The notes: generated by a model from the letters alone, not told the origin. Counted from the first letter of the stretch, positions 6,896 through 16,625 are shown. The stretch: 64,000 bases of DNA from Clostridia bacterium (GCA_022791915.1 JAAWAB010000002.1:1-64000); one strand, 5' to 3'. A program made the numbers and translations.

Positions 6896-7822
6896 GTGAA
6901 TAAGAAAAATAAGTTTTTACAAGCGCTTTTCCGTCCGCGCGGCGCGGTTCTGGTTATCGTGTATTTTCTCACGGCTGTTTTCGCCGCAGGGGCAATCGTT
7001 TCGGTTGCGCTCAATCGTTTTCGTATGCCCGTCGCTCTATCCTATATTTTATTCGGGCTGTCCGCTCTGTTTCTTGCCTATTCGATTTATACCGTTGTGT
7101 TGTATGCGCCCGCGGCAAAACAAAAATTCCGTTCGCTTTTATTGCGAAACGATTTTACCGCCCGCATTATGCAGCATTACGGATTCAAAACCTTTGTATT
7201 CGCTTTGTTTTCGCTTGCAATCAACGTAGCATTTGCGGTCATGAACCTTGTGAGTGCCGTCCTATACAAATCGGTCTGGTACGCGTCGGTAGCAGGCTAC
7301 TATTCCGCGCTGATTGTTTTTCGCGGCGGCGTAATCATTGCCGATAATAAATACAAAAAGAAATTTGCCGATAACGACGCGGCACGGGAGAAAAGCAAGT
7401 GGAAAATCTATCTTGCGGGCGGCGCCTTTTTAATCGTTGTAGCTTGCGCCATGGCAGGCGCCGTTACGCAAATGACGGTATCGGCGCGCCCCGTGCAAAG
7501 CGGACAAGTTATGGCGATTGCCAACGCGGCGTATACATTCATCAAAATGACGACGGCAATATACAATCTGTGCCGCGCGCGTAAATTCGACGACCCCGTA
7601 ACGCAGGCTTTACGCAACCTGAATTTCTCCGCCGCCTGCATGTCGGTAGTATCGCTGACGGTGCTCATGATTGCCACGTTTGCCGCAAACGCCGACGAAA
7701 TGAACGGCATGCTTTCGATGAAAGCATGTGTCGGATTCATTGCCTGCGCGCTTGTACTCGCAACAGCAACGATAATGATACGAAAAGCAACCAAAGAATT
7801 ACGAAAAACCAAAACGGAATAG
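6896..7822 (+). CDS. Polytopic membrane protein of unknown function
   Basis: The GTG start has AAAGGAG 7 bases upstream. The 308 residues contain about seven or eight hydrophobic segments (roughly 16-36, 45-66, 97-118, 125-145, 175-195, 250-268, 276-295), linked by short basic loops, and a Lys/Arg-rich C-terminus (KATKELRKTK) that should be cytoplasmic. No transporter, kinase or enzyme motif is visible and I do not recognise the family. It is transcribed alone, divergent from the lipoprotein and convergent with the rhamnosidase gene. Confidence 0.75.
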   Translation: MNKKNKFLQALFRPRGAVLVIVYFLTAVFAAGAIVSVALNRFRMPVALSYILFGLSALFLAYSIYTVVLYAPAAKQKFRSLLLRNDFTARIMQHYGFKTFVFALFSLAINVAFAVMNLVSAVLYKSVWYASVAGYYSALIVFRGGVIIADNKYKKKFADNDAAREKSKWKIYLAGGAFLIVVACAMAGAVTQMTVSARPVQSGQVMAIANAAYTFIKMTTAIYNLCRARKFDDPVTQALRNLNFSAACMSVVSLTVLMIATFAANADEMNGMLSMKACVGFIACALVLATATIMIRKATKELRKTKTE

Positions 7823-7872
7823 GCAAGCATGCCGCATTCCGGCAAAACGACTAAAATTGCCTTATCGTTCCG

Positions 7873-10029
7873 TTAACGCTCAAACGAAAAATCCCCGTTC
7901 CCCGTAGCCACAACACCTTCGTCGGGCAATACGATTTCGGCTTGTACGGAAGGCGGCACGTGCGCAAAATACGTTACTTTGTTTTCCTTTTTTGCGTATC
8001 CCGCCGTAATTTTTCCATGAATGCTGTTATATTCGCCGCGCACTTCGTTTAACCCTTCTACGGGAACGGGCGCAATGCGCACGCTCTGAAAGCCCACGCC
8101 CGTAGCTTCTATACCCGCAACGCGACGGTACACAAATTCCATAACCGAGCCGTAAGCATAGTGATTATAACTGTTCATGCCTTCGGGGTTGGGCGTTCCG
8201 TCGGGCAAAAGCGAGTTCCACCGCTCCCACACCGTTGTGGCGCCCATATCCACTTCATACAGCCAGCTCGGATACGTATCGTTCATCAATACTTTTTGCG
8301 CCGTTTCCCAATAGCCGTTGTCGGCAAGAGCGAACAGCAAAAAGGGCGTTCCCGTGAATCCCGTACACACACGGTACTCGTGTTTCACCACGTTATCGTT
8401 CAGCGTTTTCGCCAAGCGCGCGCGGAATTTTTCTTCCGCAATACCGAAATGCAACGCAAGTACCTGCCCCGTTACCGTATCGAGTGCAAAACGTCCGCTC
8501 GGCGTGAAATACTCTTTGCGCATATCTTTGAGAAGTTTTTCGCTGCGTTTCGTATAGTATGCGTTTTCTTTTTCGTTACCCAAAAGCGCCGCCGTTTTTG
8601 CCGCAATTTGCAACGAATGGAAATAGAGCGTGTTTGCAATGAAGTATTCGTCCGTTCTGCCGAACGGCGATTCTCCTATTAGTTGCTCGCGGTCGAGCGC
8701 CAGCCAGTCGCCGTATTCGAATCCCGTGGCTATCAACCCGTTTTGCGTGTGTTTTTCGCGCAAAGCAAGGAATTTCTTCATTGGCTCATAGTTGTCCGCA
8801 AGAAAGGAAACGTCGCCGTACATTTCGTATAACGTATAGGGAATCATGGTGATTGCGTCGCACCACATGGCGCTCACGCCCGTGCTGTGCAATACGTCGG
8901 GCACAATATGCGGCACTTCGCCGTTCTCTCCCTGATCGTTGCGTAAATCCGCCAACCATTTTTTCATGAACAGACGAATATCGTAATTGTACGCCGCCGT
9001 ACGACAAAACGCATTGATATCGCCCGTCCACCCCAATCGCTCGTCGCGTTGCGGACAGTCGGTCGGAATATCCACAAAGTTGTCCCGTTGTCCCCACACC
9101 ACATTATCAATCAGGCGGTTGAACCGCTTATCGCTCGTTTCGATTTTGCCCGTACGCGTTAAGTCGGTATGCCGCACGATTGCCGTAACGCGCTCGGCGG
9201 GCAACTCTATACCGCTCAATTTCATATACCGAAACCCGTGGAACGTGAATTCGGGTTTTACGATTCCGCCGCCACGTACCGTATATTGCGCCGTGGATTT
9301 TGCCGACCGATAGTTTTCTCTATAAAAATTTCCGTGCACCAAAATTTCGGCGAATTCGCACGCAACCGTGCCGCAGAACATTTGGGGCAAATCGAGTTCG
9401 ACCACTCCCGCCATGTTCTGTCCGAAGTCGTATACAAGCTCGCCCGCAGGCGTATGCAATACTTCCCGCACGGCAACACGCTCTATATCCCGCACAGGCT
9501 CGTCAATCTGCCGCACAAGCACCGATTTATCGAACGCACGCACGCACGGCGTGAGCGGTTTACGTTCCGCCGTAAAATCCTGCGTTTCGCCGTCGTATAT
9601 ACTCGAAAAGCGAATATAGCTTTCGCTCGCCTTCCAACTTTCGTCGGTGACAAGTTCTTCGTTTCCTATTTGCAACGCCGCACATACCGACGGCTTATCT
9701 CCGTAGTGGCGATACGCGTCGGGCCACACGAGTCTGCCGCAATACCACCCCTCGGCAACGGTAAGCGCGATTTCGTTTTCGCCCGCCCGCAACAAATCGG
9801 TCACCGTATAGCACTGCACCTGCAACATCTTATTGTACGACGTCCAGCCGGGCGTAAGATAAGCGTCGCCCACACGCACACCGTTTATTTCCGCTTTGTA
9901 CAAGCCGAGCGCCGTGATATTCAGTTTTGCCGCTTTTTTACCGTCGTATGTAAATTTTTTTGAAAGAACAAAGACGTTCGCGTCCTGTTCCACCCCGATA
10001 AATTTCCCGTTCAGTTCCGTTTTTTCCAT
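7873..10029 (-). CDS. Alpha-L-rhamnosidase, GH78
   Basis: GH78 enzymes remove terminal alpha-L-rhamnose from pectin fragments and plant glycosides. The N-terminal beta-sandwich (about 1-160), the concanavalin-like middle, the six-hairpin catalytic barrel and the C-terminal beta domain are all present. The diagnostic catalytic segment IPTDCPQRDERLGWTGD is at about 321-337 and the WERW segment at about 601-604. There is no signal peptide, so it acts inside the cell on imported oligosaccharides. I start at the ATG 10029 with AAAGGA upstream, rather than an in-frame TTG three codons earlier. It is divergent from an acetylesterase gene with which it probably shares regulation. Confidence 0.93.
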   Translation of the reverse strand: MEKTELNGKFIGVEQDANVFVLSKKFTYDGKKAAKLNITALGLYKAEINGVRVGDAYLTPGWTSYNKMLQVQCYTVTDLLRAGENEIALTVAEGWYCGRLVWPDAYRHYGDKPSVCAALQIGNEELVTDESWKASESYIRFSSIYDGETQDFTAERKPLTPCVRAFDKSVLVRQIDEPVRDIERVAVREVLHTPAGELVYDFGQNMAGVVELDLPQMFCGTVACEFAEILVHGNFYRENYRSAKSTAQYTVRGGGIVKPEFTFHGFRYMKLSGIELPAERVTAIVRHTDLTRTGKIETSDKRFNRLIDNVVWGQRDNFVDIPTDCPQRDERLGWTGDINAFCRTAAYNYDIRLFMKKWLADLRNDQGENGEVPHIVPDVLHSTGVSAMWCDAITMIPYTLYEMYGDVSFLADNYEPMKKFLALREKHTQNGLIATGFEYGDWLALDREQLIGESPFGRTDEYFIANTLYFHSLQIAAKTAALLGNEKENAYYTKRSEKLLKDMRKEYFTPSGRFALDTVTGQVLALHFGIAEEKFRARLAKTLNDNVVKHEYRVCTGFTGTPFLLFALADNGYWETAQKVLMNDTYPSWLYEVDMGATTVWERWNSLLPDGTPNPEGMNSYNHYAYGSVMEFVYRRVAGIEATGVGFQSVRIAPVPVEGLNEVRGEYNSIHGKITAGYAKKENKVTYFAHVPPSVQAEIVLPDEGVVATGNGDFSFER

Positions 10030-10073
10030 AAATGACAATCCTTTCCGTCTTGTTTCGCTTTTACTCTCTTTGT

Positions 10074-10118
10074 ATTATACGACTTTACGCGCGTTAAGTC
10101 AACACAATCGACTTTACG
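10074..10118 (-). promoter_or_regulatory. Rhamnosidase promoter with a palindromic operator in the spacer
   Basis: Minus strand: TTGACT (10097-10102), 17-base spacer, TATAAT (10074-10079). The spacer holds a 20-bp palindrome GACTTTACGC/GCGTTAAGTC (10081-10100) with one mismatched pair and a central CG, as in LacI-family operators. A further copy of the half site CGACTTTACG lies at 10109-10118. A repressor bound here would occlude RNA polymerase. The regulator is not encoded adjacent to it. Confidence 0.7.
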
Positions 10119-10176
10119 TTTGGCGGATTTTTGTCAATGCGCAAACACAATTCCTTCCGAATCGACAAGAACGTTC

Positions 10177-10260
10177 ATTTGCGCAAATTTGATTCGCATG
10201 AAAAATTCATAATTTTTTGTCAAAAAATATATAGCGTCCAAGCAAAAAATCGGTTATAAT
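10177..10260 (+). promoter_or_regulatory. Esterase promoter region: perfect palindrome and -10 element
   Basis: ATTTGCGCAAAT (10177-10188) is a perfect 12-bp palindrome with central CG, and TATAAT is at 10255-10260, about 58 bases before the ATG at 10318. No good -35 is found 17 bases upstream of the -10, which suggests an activated or regulated promoter. The palindrome differs in sequence from the one in front of the rhamnosidase. Confidence 0.5.
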
Positions 10261-10317
10261 GATAGCAGAATAAAAAAGCTATACCATAGGCACAACCGCC
10301 GCACAGGGAGAAAAGGA

Positions 10318-12378
10318 ATGAAACTCCACGGATATTTTCGCGATAACGCCGTTATACAGGCAGACCAAACGTGCATTGTAAAAGGCGCGGGCACGCCCGA
10401 AAAAGAAGTGCGGGTAAAAATAACAAACGCCGAACACTCGCGGGAGTTTATTGCAACATGCGATAAAAACGGAAAGTTTGCCGTTCCGTGCGGAATTTGG
10501 GCGGCAAGTTTTTTGAACCACGCAATAACCGTAACGTGCGAGAAAGAGAGCATAACAATCCGAAACGTATTGTTCGGCGACGTGTATTTGGGGCTCGGGC
10601 AATCCAACATGGAATTGCGGCTCAAATATCTTTACGAATACCCAAAAACGATTGAAGAATACGGCAAAGAAAACTTTCGGTTTTTAGACGTGGAAAACAC
10701 GGTGATAAACTATAACGGAAAAGGCATTTTCGGACTGCGGGAAAGTGCCGACGACTTTTGCGCCGAATTTTGCTGGAAACATGCGTCCGAAATTTCCGAC
10801 GCGGAAAGCACAAGCGGATTTATGTACATTTTCTGCGGAGAAATGCAGAAAAAGACGGGGCGCCCCGCCGCCGCAATTCATCTTGCCGTAGGCGGCAGCA
10901 ATTTTGCCGACTGGTTGCCGCGGGAAACGATTGAAGAGAATCCCGAACTGCGCCGCGCCTATGCCGACAGCCTGCCGCTTGCCCAAAACGGACAATCGGA
11001 CGCCGGTTGTATTTATGCCGAAAAAGTCGCGCCGCTCAAAGGATTCGCTTTCAAAGGCGCCGTATGGTATCTGGGCGAAAGCATGGCGTGGGAAGGATTC
11101 GACCATACCGACACCATTCTGCCCGCCATGCACGCCCTTACGGCATTGTACCGAAAAGAATTGCGGGGCGGACTTCCCATGATTGTAATGGATATCGGCA
11201 TGCAATCGTACGGCAATCTTTTTGTAAATTACGCGAACGAAAACTTCGGTTTTGCGTGCCGCGAAATAGAAAATCTGGTGCAATGCCCGCTGTTCGACCT
11301 ATCGCACCGTTGGATTCGTCCCGACGGCAACGAGATGTATCACCCCATTCATCTTGTGGAAAAAACCGCACACGCCAAACGCGCGGCAATGCTGTTTTAC
11401 GAAAATTTTATTGCGGGGCGGGTAATTCAATGCCCCAAAATCACAGATGTGAAATACGGAAATTGCCGTGCCGTGGTATCGGTTGCCCATTCGGGCAAAT
11501 TGCAAACTTCGGACGGAAATCCGATTTACGGATTCGCGCTGGCGGGCGACGACGAAAAATACGTAACGGCGCAAGCCGCTTTTACAAGCGACGGAAAAAT
11601 CGAAGTGTTCAGCCCATGGGTAAATAAGCCGAGCCGACTGACATACGGATTTTTTGCGTACAACAACAACTGCAACGTAACCGACGGTAAGTTGCCCCTT
11701 TTACCGTACAGAAGCATATACGAAAACGCCGACGATTTGCCGTATGCCGTATTCAATCCCGCGTTTTTCTGCCGCTACGAGTACCTGTTTGAAAACTCGT
11801 TCAGCGCGTTCGGCGGAGGCGCGGGTCTGCGTAGCGCCCACACTGCGGGAAAGTTGTTCGGCGACCCCGCCGCCCGAATTTCTTATTCTGCCGACGGCGT
11901 TACGCTTAACATGCAATATTGCCCGCAACAAGCGTGCTTTGCGGGGATTTCGCCCGAAATCCTTATTTCGGGGCAACCGCATCATCTCGAACGCTACGAT
12001 GAATTGTGCTTGGAATTGACGGCGGAAAAAGAACTGGAACTTGTGGGAATCCATTTCCGCACCTGCGAAGGCGAGCAATTCTATCTCGTGCCGCACGAAA
12101 ACGGCAAAGAACTGCGCAATCTCCGATTGGAAGGCGGAAAGCGAACTTCCCTTTTCTTCAACCTACATTCGGCGGTCGACCGCAAAGAATGTACGTTTGC
12201 ACTCTCGCCCGAAACACGTAAAAAAATCGCCGCCATGCAAATCACCTTCCGCAATCGCCAAACGGAAAACGCCGTGACCGTACATGCAATCACCTGCTAT
12301 TACACAGCGCAAACAGACGCGCCCGCCACGGGGACGGACAATAAAGACAAAATGTTCCGCTACGGCGACGAAAAATAA
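10318..12378 (+). CDS. SGNH-type carbohydrate acetylesterase (sialate O-acetylesterase family)
   Basis: The SASA/SGNH hydrolase family removes O-acetyl groups from sugars. Block I is GLGQSNM (92-98, nucleophile S96), the WYLGES segment is at 250-255 and the Asp/His pair is D336 and H342 in the segment PDGNEMYHP. An N-terminal beta domain (1-85) precedes the catalytic part and a C-terminal beta-sandwich of about 200 residues follows. There is no signal peptide, so it is cytoplasmic. AAAGGA lies just before the ATG. Divergent pairing with a rhamnosidase suggests it deacetylates pectic oligosaccharides, but the substrate is inferred only from neighbours. Confidence 0.85.
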   Translation: MKLHGYFRDNAVIQADQTCIVKGAGTPEKEVRVKITNAEHSREFIATCDKNGKFAVPCGIWAASFLNHAITVTCEKESITIRNVLFGDVYLGLGQSNMELRLKYLYEYPKTIEEYGKENFRFLDVENTVINYNGKGIFGLRESADDFCAEFCWKHASEISDAESTSGFMYIFCGEMQKKTGRPAAAIHLAVGGSNFADWLPRETIEENPELRRAYADSLPLAQNGQSDAGCIYAEKVAPLKGFAFKGAVWYLGESMAWEGFDHTDTILPAMHALTALYRKELRGGLPMIVMDIGMQSYGNLFVNYANENFGFACREIENLVQCPLFDLSHRWIRPDGNEMYHPIHLVEKTAHAKRAAMLFYENFIAGRVIQCPKITDVKYGNCRAVVSVAHSGKLQTSDGNPIYGFALAGDDEKYVTAQAAFTSDGKIEVFSPWVNKPSRLTYGFFAYNNNCNVTDGKLPLLPYRSIYENADDLPYAVFNPAFFCRYEYLFENSFSAFGGGAGLRSAHTAGKLFGDPAARISYSADGVTLNMQYCPQQACFAGISPEILISGQPHHLERYDELCLELTAEKELELVGIHFRTCEGEQFYLVPHENGKELRNLRLEGGKRTSLFFNLHSAVDRKECTFALSPETRKKIAAMQITFRNRQTENAVTVHAITCYYTAQTDAPATGTDNKDKMFRYGDEK

Positions 12379-12390
12379 TAACTCTTACAA

Positions 12391-12420
12391 AAAAGGTCGG
12401 AACGACGTATCCGACCTTTT
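12391..12420. terminator. Bidirectional terminator between esterase and EamA genes
   Basis: AAAAGGTCGGA and TCCGACCTTTT form a perfect 11-bp stem with an 8-base loop, flanked by A and T runs. It sits between convergent genes ending at 12378 (plus) and 12445 (minus). Confidence 0.9.
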
Positions 12421-12444
12421 CTTTTATTCCGATTTTTTGCGCGC

Positions 12445-13461
12445 TTACAGGATAAACAATATCGTAGCCGCAAACGCAACCGCAATCTGCGCGATTTTCA
12501 GCTTGGTGAACTTTTCCCGATACATCAGCCTACCGAGCACGGCGGAAAACACGAGCGTGCCGCCCGTTATAATGGGAAACTGTGCCGTGGCGGCAACGTG
12601 CTTTGCGCTCACAACCTGCATGAACGTGCCGCTTCCGTTCAACACGGCAAACGCAAGCGCGCACAAAAGCGTGGTAATCCACCTTCTTTTTCTTTCCTTC
12701 TTCCGTTCGTCAACCGTATTCTCGTCGCCCTCCGTTGCAATGCTTTCGGGCGGTTCTTCCCGTTCGGTGCGGCAGTTTCCACCCGTTTGCAAATCCGCAC
12801 CCGTTAACGGCGCGCTGCCGATTTCCGCTTTGCCGCGCCGACTTTTTTGCATGCACGCGGTTATCAGCCATATGCAAAAGCCGAAAACGGACTGCACCCC
12901 GAACAACATTGCCGTAAACTCCGACGACGAAACGCCCCTGCCGTCTACCTGATGAACTTTGGAAAGCGTAGACGACATTCCGTTGAGAAAAAATAACGCA
13001 ATGCACAGCAAATAGAACAGGACTCTGCCCTTTTGCTTTTTCTTATCGAACACGGGCAACACGAGTGCGGAAACAAGCAGGATAAGCCCTACAACGTTCC
13101 ATACGCCGATTTTTTCGTGCAAAAAGAGAACGCCGTACACAAAGGGAACCATCATGCCGCCCAGCATCATAAACAGCGAGTACACGGCAATGTCGCCCAT
13201 GGAAAGCGTTTTAAGCCCCACCATGTTGCACGCCACGCCCACGCAGGCAAGCAAAACGGCAAGCACCGACGAAAAAGCCGACCAGGAAAGTCTGCACCCG
13301 CTCGCGCAGAAAAAAATGACAAAAGCAAACATGCCGTAAAATGCCGAAAATCTCGCGGACGCGCCTATCGTCTGCCCGTTGGTTTTCTCGTAGGCTTTTA
13401 CCGCCATGAACTGCGACCCGAATGCCAGCGATGCCGCAATCAGTAAAAAGTAGTATATCAT
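12445..13461 (-). CDS. EamA/DMT-family membrane transporter
   Basis: The 338 residues contain about ten hydrophobic helices in two repeats of five, the plan of the drug/metabolite transporter superfamily that exports or imports small metabolites. The first half starts YYFLLIAASLAFGSQFMAVK. The two halves are joined by an unusually long, charged loop (about 200-255, rich in Glu, Arg and Lys) that should face the cytoplasm; family members normally have a short loop here. It is the last gene of the SGNH-GH28 operon (13-base gap), so its substrate may be a product of that pathway. Specificity cannot be predicted. Confidence 0.85.
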   Translation of the reverse strand: MIYYFLLIAASLAFGSQFMAVKAYEKTNGQTIGASARFSAFYGMFAFVIFFCASGCRLSWSAFSSVLAVLLACVGVACNMVGLKTLSMGDIAVYSLFMMLGGMMVPFVYGVLFLHEKIGVWNVVGLILLVSALVLPVFDKKKQKGRVLFYLLCIALFFLNGMSSTLSKVHQVDGRGVSSSEFTAMLFGVQSVFGFCIWLITACMQKSRRGKAEIGSAPLTGADLQTGGNCRTEREEPPESIATEGDENTVDERKKERKRRWITTLLCALAFAVLNGSGTFMQVVSAKHVAATAQFPIITGGTLVFSAVLGRLMYREKFTKLKIAQIAVAFAATILFIL

Positions 13462-13474
13462 CGAAAGCCCGCCT

Positions 13475-15889
13475 TTACTTCTTTACCGCACCGTACACTT
13501 CCACGGGCGCATGTGCCACAACGCCCACTTTGATGTTGCGCACGTTTTTGAACGAAGCGGCAACGCATGCCTTTCCGCCGTTCTCGCACGCAAACGGCAC
13601 CTTTTTGCCGTCTATAAACAACATGCCGTTCCCTTTGAGCGAAAACTCGAATTCGTTTTTGCCCACCGACGACGACAGAATCTGATACAGCGTCTGCCCC
13701 GCGTCAAGCGGCACGCACTTACGTTCGAGATTGTAGGCAACGTTTTCGGACGCTTTCCAGTTGCACAGACGGTCGACAAAATCCCCGTTCACGATACGCG
13801 ACGCCGATTTGAGACAGTTGTCGCTCACCATATTGGTCACGGCAATTTCCACCAAGTCGCACTTGCTCAAATATACGTTGTTTTCAAACGTGATGTCGCT
13901 TATGGGCGAATAGTCGTCTAACTCGGTACCGTCGTACGGTTGTTTGCCGTGATAGGGGTCGTCGCACCAGGTGCCCACCGAGTGCCCGCCGTCCAAAATG
14001 CAATCGTGTACGTAAATGTTTTTTGTGAGCGCGTATTCCTGATTGGGCGAACTTTTTCCCCAGGGAATAAATGCAATCGCCTTCCCCCAGCCGCCGTAGC
14101 CCGAATTGATATAACTGTTGCGGATTTCTACGTTCGTTACCGTGTTATCTTCGCCCGGCGTGGTCTGCCACCAACTGTTCCGCCCGCGCGGGTCGTCGTA
14201 GCCCGGGGAGAGCGTAATGCCGTCGTCGTTGGACGCATACATCACGTTTGCAATCAGCACGTCGCGCGACGTGAACAAGCCGATTCCGTCGCCGCTCAAA
14301 CAGCGCGCGTCATACAGTTTTAATCCGTTTATAAAAATATTTTTACTCTTGCAAAAAAGCATGTGATAGCTGTTGGCGCGGTTCACCGTGAATCCGTTCA
14401 GTTCCACGTTTACGCACTTGTTGAACCCGAGCGGAATCACGTGAATCAACGAATTACAGTGAATATCGTAATACGGCCAACCGCCCATCAACGCTTCGCT
14501 GCCCGTGTCCGCCATGCGGATTCTGCCGCCGCCGCACACCCGCACGTTTTGCAGATGCGTACCGTACAAAAGCGGCTTGTTGTGCACCAAAAAGTTGTGC
14601 GCCCACTGAATGGTATAGTAGATGTTGTCGTGCTCGTATGCCACGGGATACGGATAATCCCGCACCCGTTCGCTTTGAATGAGCACCGCGCTCTCGTCTA
14701 TACGGAATTCGACGTTGGACGCAAGCACAATGTGCGACGCCACAAACCTGCCGTTTTCAAGCAGTACCACGCCGCCGCCGTGCGCCGCCGCGTCGTTTAT
14801 TGCCGCCTGAATCGCAGGCGTATCGTTATCGTAGAAATTTCCTTTTGCCCCGTAGTCTTTCACGTTATAAATGCGCGAAGGCACCGTGAACGTATACGGA
14901 TTGCGCACAACCGCAGGCTTTCTTTTCAGAAATTCCTGCGCATTGTTGTCCAACAGAAAATCTTTTTCCTGCACCAGAGAAACGTCGTAAATTTCCAGCG
15001 CGCCTTCCTGATTCAGCGGCGCCAACTTCAAGCCGCACAGCCGCTCGTTTTCATCCACGGCAAAGTCGTCTATTTTTGCCAGACGGGAAACAATTCCTTC
15101 GCCGTCGAACGACAGCAAAACCGAACGCGCTTGCGAAAATTCTTTGTTTCGGTCGGTGGCGATATATAATCGGAAATCGCGACATTTGCCCACGTTACGC
15201 GCCGAAATTTTCACGCAGTCTTTTATATGTATCACGCCGTTGAGCACCGAATACCGCGCCTTTTCAAACGAAGGGAACAAAAGTTCCTCTCCCGCACCGA
15301 ACGTGTAAATAAGACAATCGTCCCCTTGCCGAACGCACGACTGCGGCGAAAAATACGCCGCGGCGTCTTTGCGCTCGAACGCAAAATCGACCGTGTGCCC
15401 GAATCCCAATTCGCCCACATAGATAGTTTCCGAATCGGGTAACGCCGTACCCTTTTCGCCGAAAAACGCAAGTTCCGCGCCCGTAATCTCTTGCAAAAAG
15501 TCGCAACCCGAAACGTCTATCAATAATTTGCTCCACCTGTCGTTGAAAAAGTTGACGGTGTAGTCCGCTCGCCGCCCGTCTTTTGCCGTAAGCGTAACGG
15601 TTACATACATACACGGCGTGGCGCCGTTTACCGAAACGGTGAAAACGTCCGACCCCGAAAAATCGGTGCTTGCAAACGAAAACCCGATTCTGCGCGCACA
15701 ATCCGCATCCGTTTTGCCTATTTTAAGCTGTAACGCCTTGTCGCCGTCATACAACTTTTTGGGCCAGCACAGAATTTCGTCGGTAAGGGTGAGTTCCGCC
15801 ACGTGAGAAAGAATTTTCGCCCCGCATAAGTCAAACAACTTGCGGTCGGTTACGTAATAGTTTTTGTATAGCCTGTTTTCGTTCGACAT
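13475..15889 (-). CDS. GH28-like right-handed beta-helix glycosidase
   Basis: The region after about residue 345 (NVKDYGAKGNFYDNDTPAIQ) is the standard entry into the polygalacturonase-type beta-helix, followed by SGDGIGLFTS and SNDDGITLSPG, which correspond to the aspartate motifs of GH28. The usual GHG motif is not seen; a GGWGKAIAFIPWG stretch is in that area, so the catalytic site is divergent. The first 340 residues and the last 130 form beta-rich accessory domains. No signal peptide is present, so it acts in the cytoplasm. It lies between an SGNH esterase and an EamA transporter in one operon. Pectic galacturonide is the likely substrate class, by fold and context. Confidence 0.8.
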   Translation of the reverse strand: MSNENRLYKNYYVTDRKLFDLCGAKILSHVAELTLTDEILCWPKKLYDGDKALQLKIGKTDADCARRIGFSFASTDFSGSDVFTVSVNGATPCMYVTVTLTAKDGRRADYTVNFFNDRWSKLLIDVSGCDFLQEITGAELAFFGEKGTALPDSETIYVGELGFGHTVDFAFERKDAAAYFSPQSCVRQGDDCLIYTFGAGEELLFPSFEKARYSVLNGVIHIKDCVKISARNVGKCRDFRLYIATDRNKEFSQARSVLLSFDGEGIVSRLAKIDDFAVDENERLCGLKLAPLNQEGALEIYDVSLVQEKDFLLDNNAQEFLKRKPAVVRNPYTFTVPSRIYNVKDYGAKGNFYDNDTPAIQAAINDAAAHGGGVVLLENGRFVASHIVLASNVEFRIDESAVLIQSERVRDYPYPVAYEHDNIYYTIQWAHNFLVHNKPLLYGTHLQNVRVCGGGRIRMADTGSEALMGGWPYYDIHCNSLIHVIPLGFNKCVNVELNGFTVNRANSYHMLFCKSKNIFINGLKLYDARCLSGDGIGLFTSRDVLIANVMYASNDDGITLSPGYDDPRGRNSWWQTTPGEDNTVTNVEIRNSYINSGYGGWGKAIAFIPWGKSSPNQEYALTKNIYVHDCILDGGHSVGTWCDDPYHGKQPYDGTELDDYSPISDITFENNVYLSKCDLVEIAVTNMVSDNCLKSASRIVNGDFVDRLCNWKASENVAYNLERKCVPLDAGQTLYQILSSSVGKNEFEFSLKGNGMLFIDGKKVPFACENGGKACVAASFKNVRNIKVGVVAHAPVEVYGAVKK

Positions 15890-15929
15890 TTTCTTTTTTT
15901 TCTCCGTTTATTATCTTTTTGTTTTGCGC

Positions 15930-16625
15930 TTATGCGTTAGGGAACACCGCGCAAAAAACTTCGTCTATGGCAGACGCAATCGCACGCATGCCTTTATCTC
16001 CCGGGTGCGCGCACACGCCGTCGTGCGTAAACAGCCCGTAGGCTTTCATATCGTCGCGCGCGCCGAGCGGCACCAAATCGGCAAGCGCATAACCGCGCAC
16101 TTGCGCCAAATCACGGATTTCTTCTTCCACCGTAGGATTCGCCCAAAAAGGCGTGGTGAGTATCACTTTGCCGCCGCGCGGATTGATATAATCGAGAAAC
16201 TCTTCCAGCTTTTCGCGGAAAAACGCGCGGTCTATATTGCCGCCGATATTTTCCGCGAGTCGGAAGATGACGATATCCGCACCGAACGCCCGCGCCTCGT
16301 CGCACACCGAAAGGTCTACGTTTTGCTCGTTGAGCATTACTTCCCATGCGGAAAGCTGTTTGACGCACAAACAGTAATCCAATCCGCGCGCGTTCCAGCT
16401 ATGCATTAAACAATGCACATAGTCTTTTTCTTCTTCGGACGCCGCCATGCCCCAATCGTGCAACCAGTTTATCGACGCAAGCGGACCGTGCCGCGTAATC
16501 GAATTGCCTACGATTAAAATTTTCGTTTTTGCCCCGGGATTGCCGAAACATCGCAACGAATCGGTGTTTCGCATTTGCCCTTTTGCCGAAACCGTGTTTT
16601 CTTCCCTGCCGCCCATGTTGTTCAT
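15930..16625 (-). CDS. SGNH/GDSL-type hydrolase (putative carbohydrate esterase)
   Basis: Block I is GNSITRHG (40-47) with S42 as nucleophile, N-rich middle blocks are present, and the C-terminal segment HDGVCAHPGDKGM supplies Asp (202) and His (207). The spacing between these two is two residues longer than the usual DxxH. The 231-residue length is typical. There is no signal peptide. It is the first gene of the operon that continues to the GH28-like enzyme and the EamA transporter, with its own promoter at 16668-16696. Deacetylation of an imported oligosaccharide is a reasonable inference. Confidence 0.85.
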   Translation of the reverse strand: MNNMGGREENTVSAKGQMRNTDSLRCFGNPGAKTKILIVGNSITRHGPLASINWLHDWGMAASEEEKDYVHCLMHSWNARGLDYCLCVKQLSAWEVMLNEQNVDLSVCDEARAFGADIVIFRLAENIGGNIDRAFFREKLEEFLDYINPRGGKVILTTPFWANPTVEEEIRDLAQVRGYALADLVPLGARDDMKAYGLFTHDGVCAHPGDKGMRAIASAIDEVFCAVFPNA

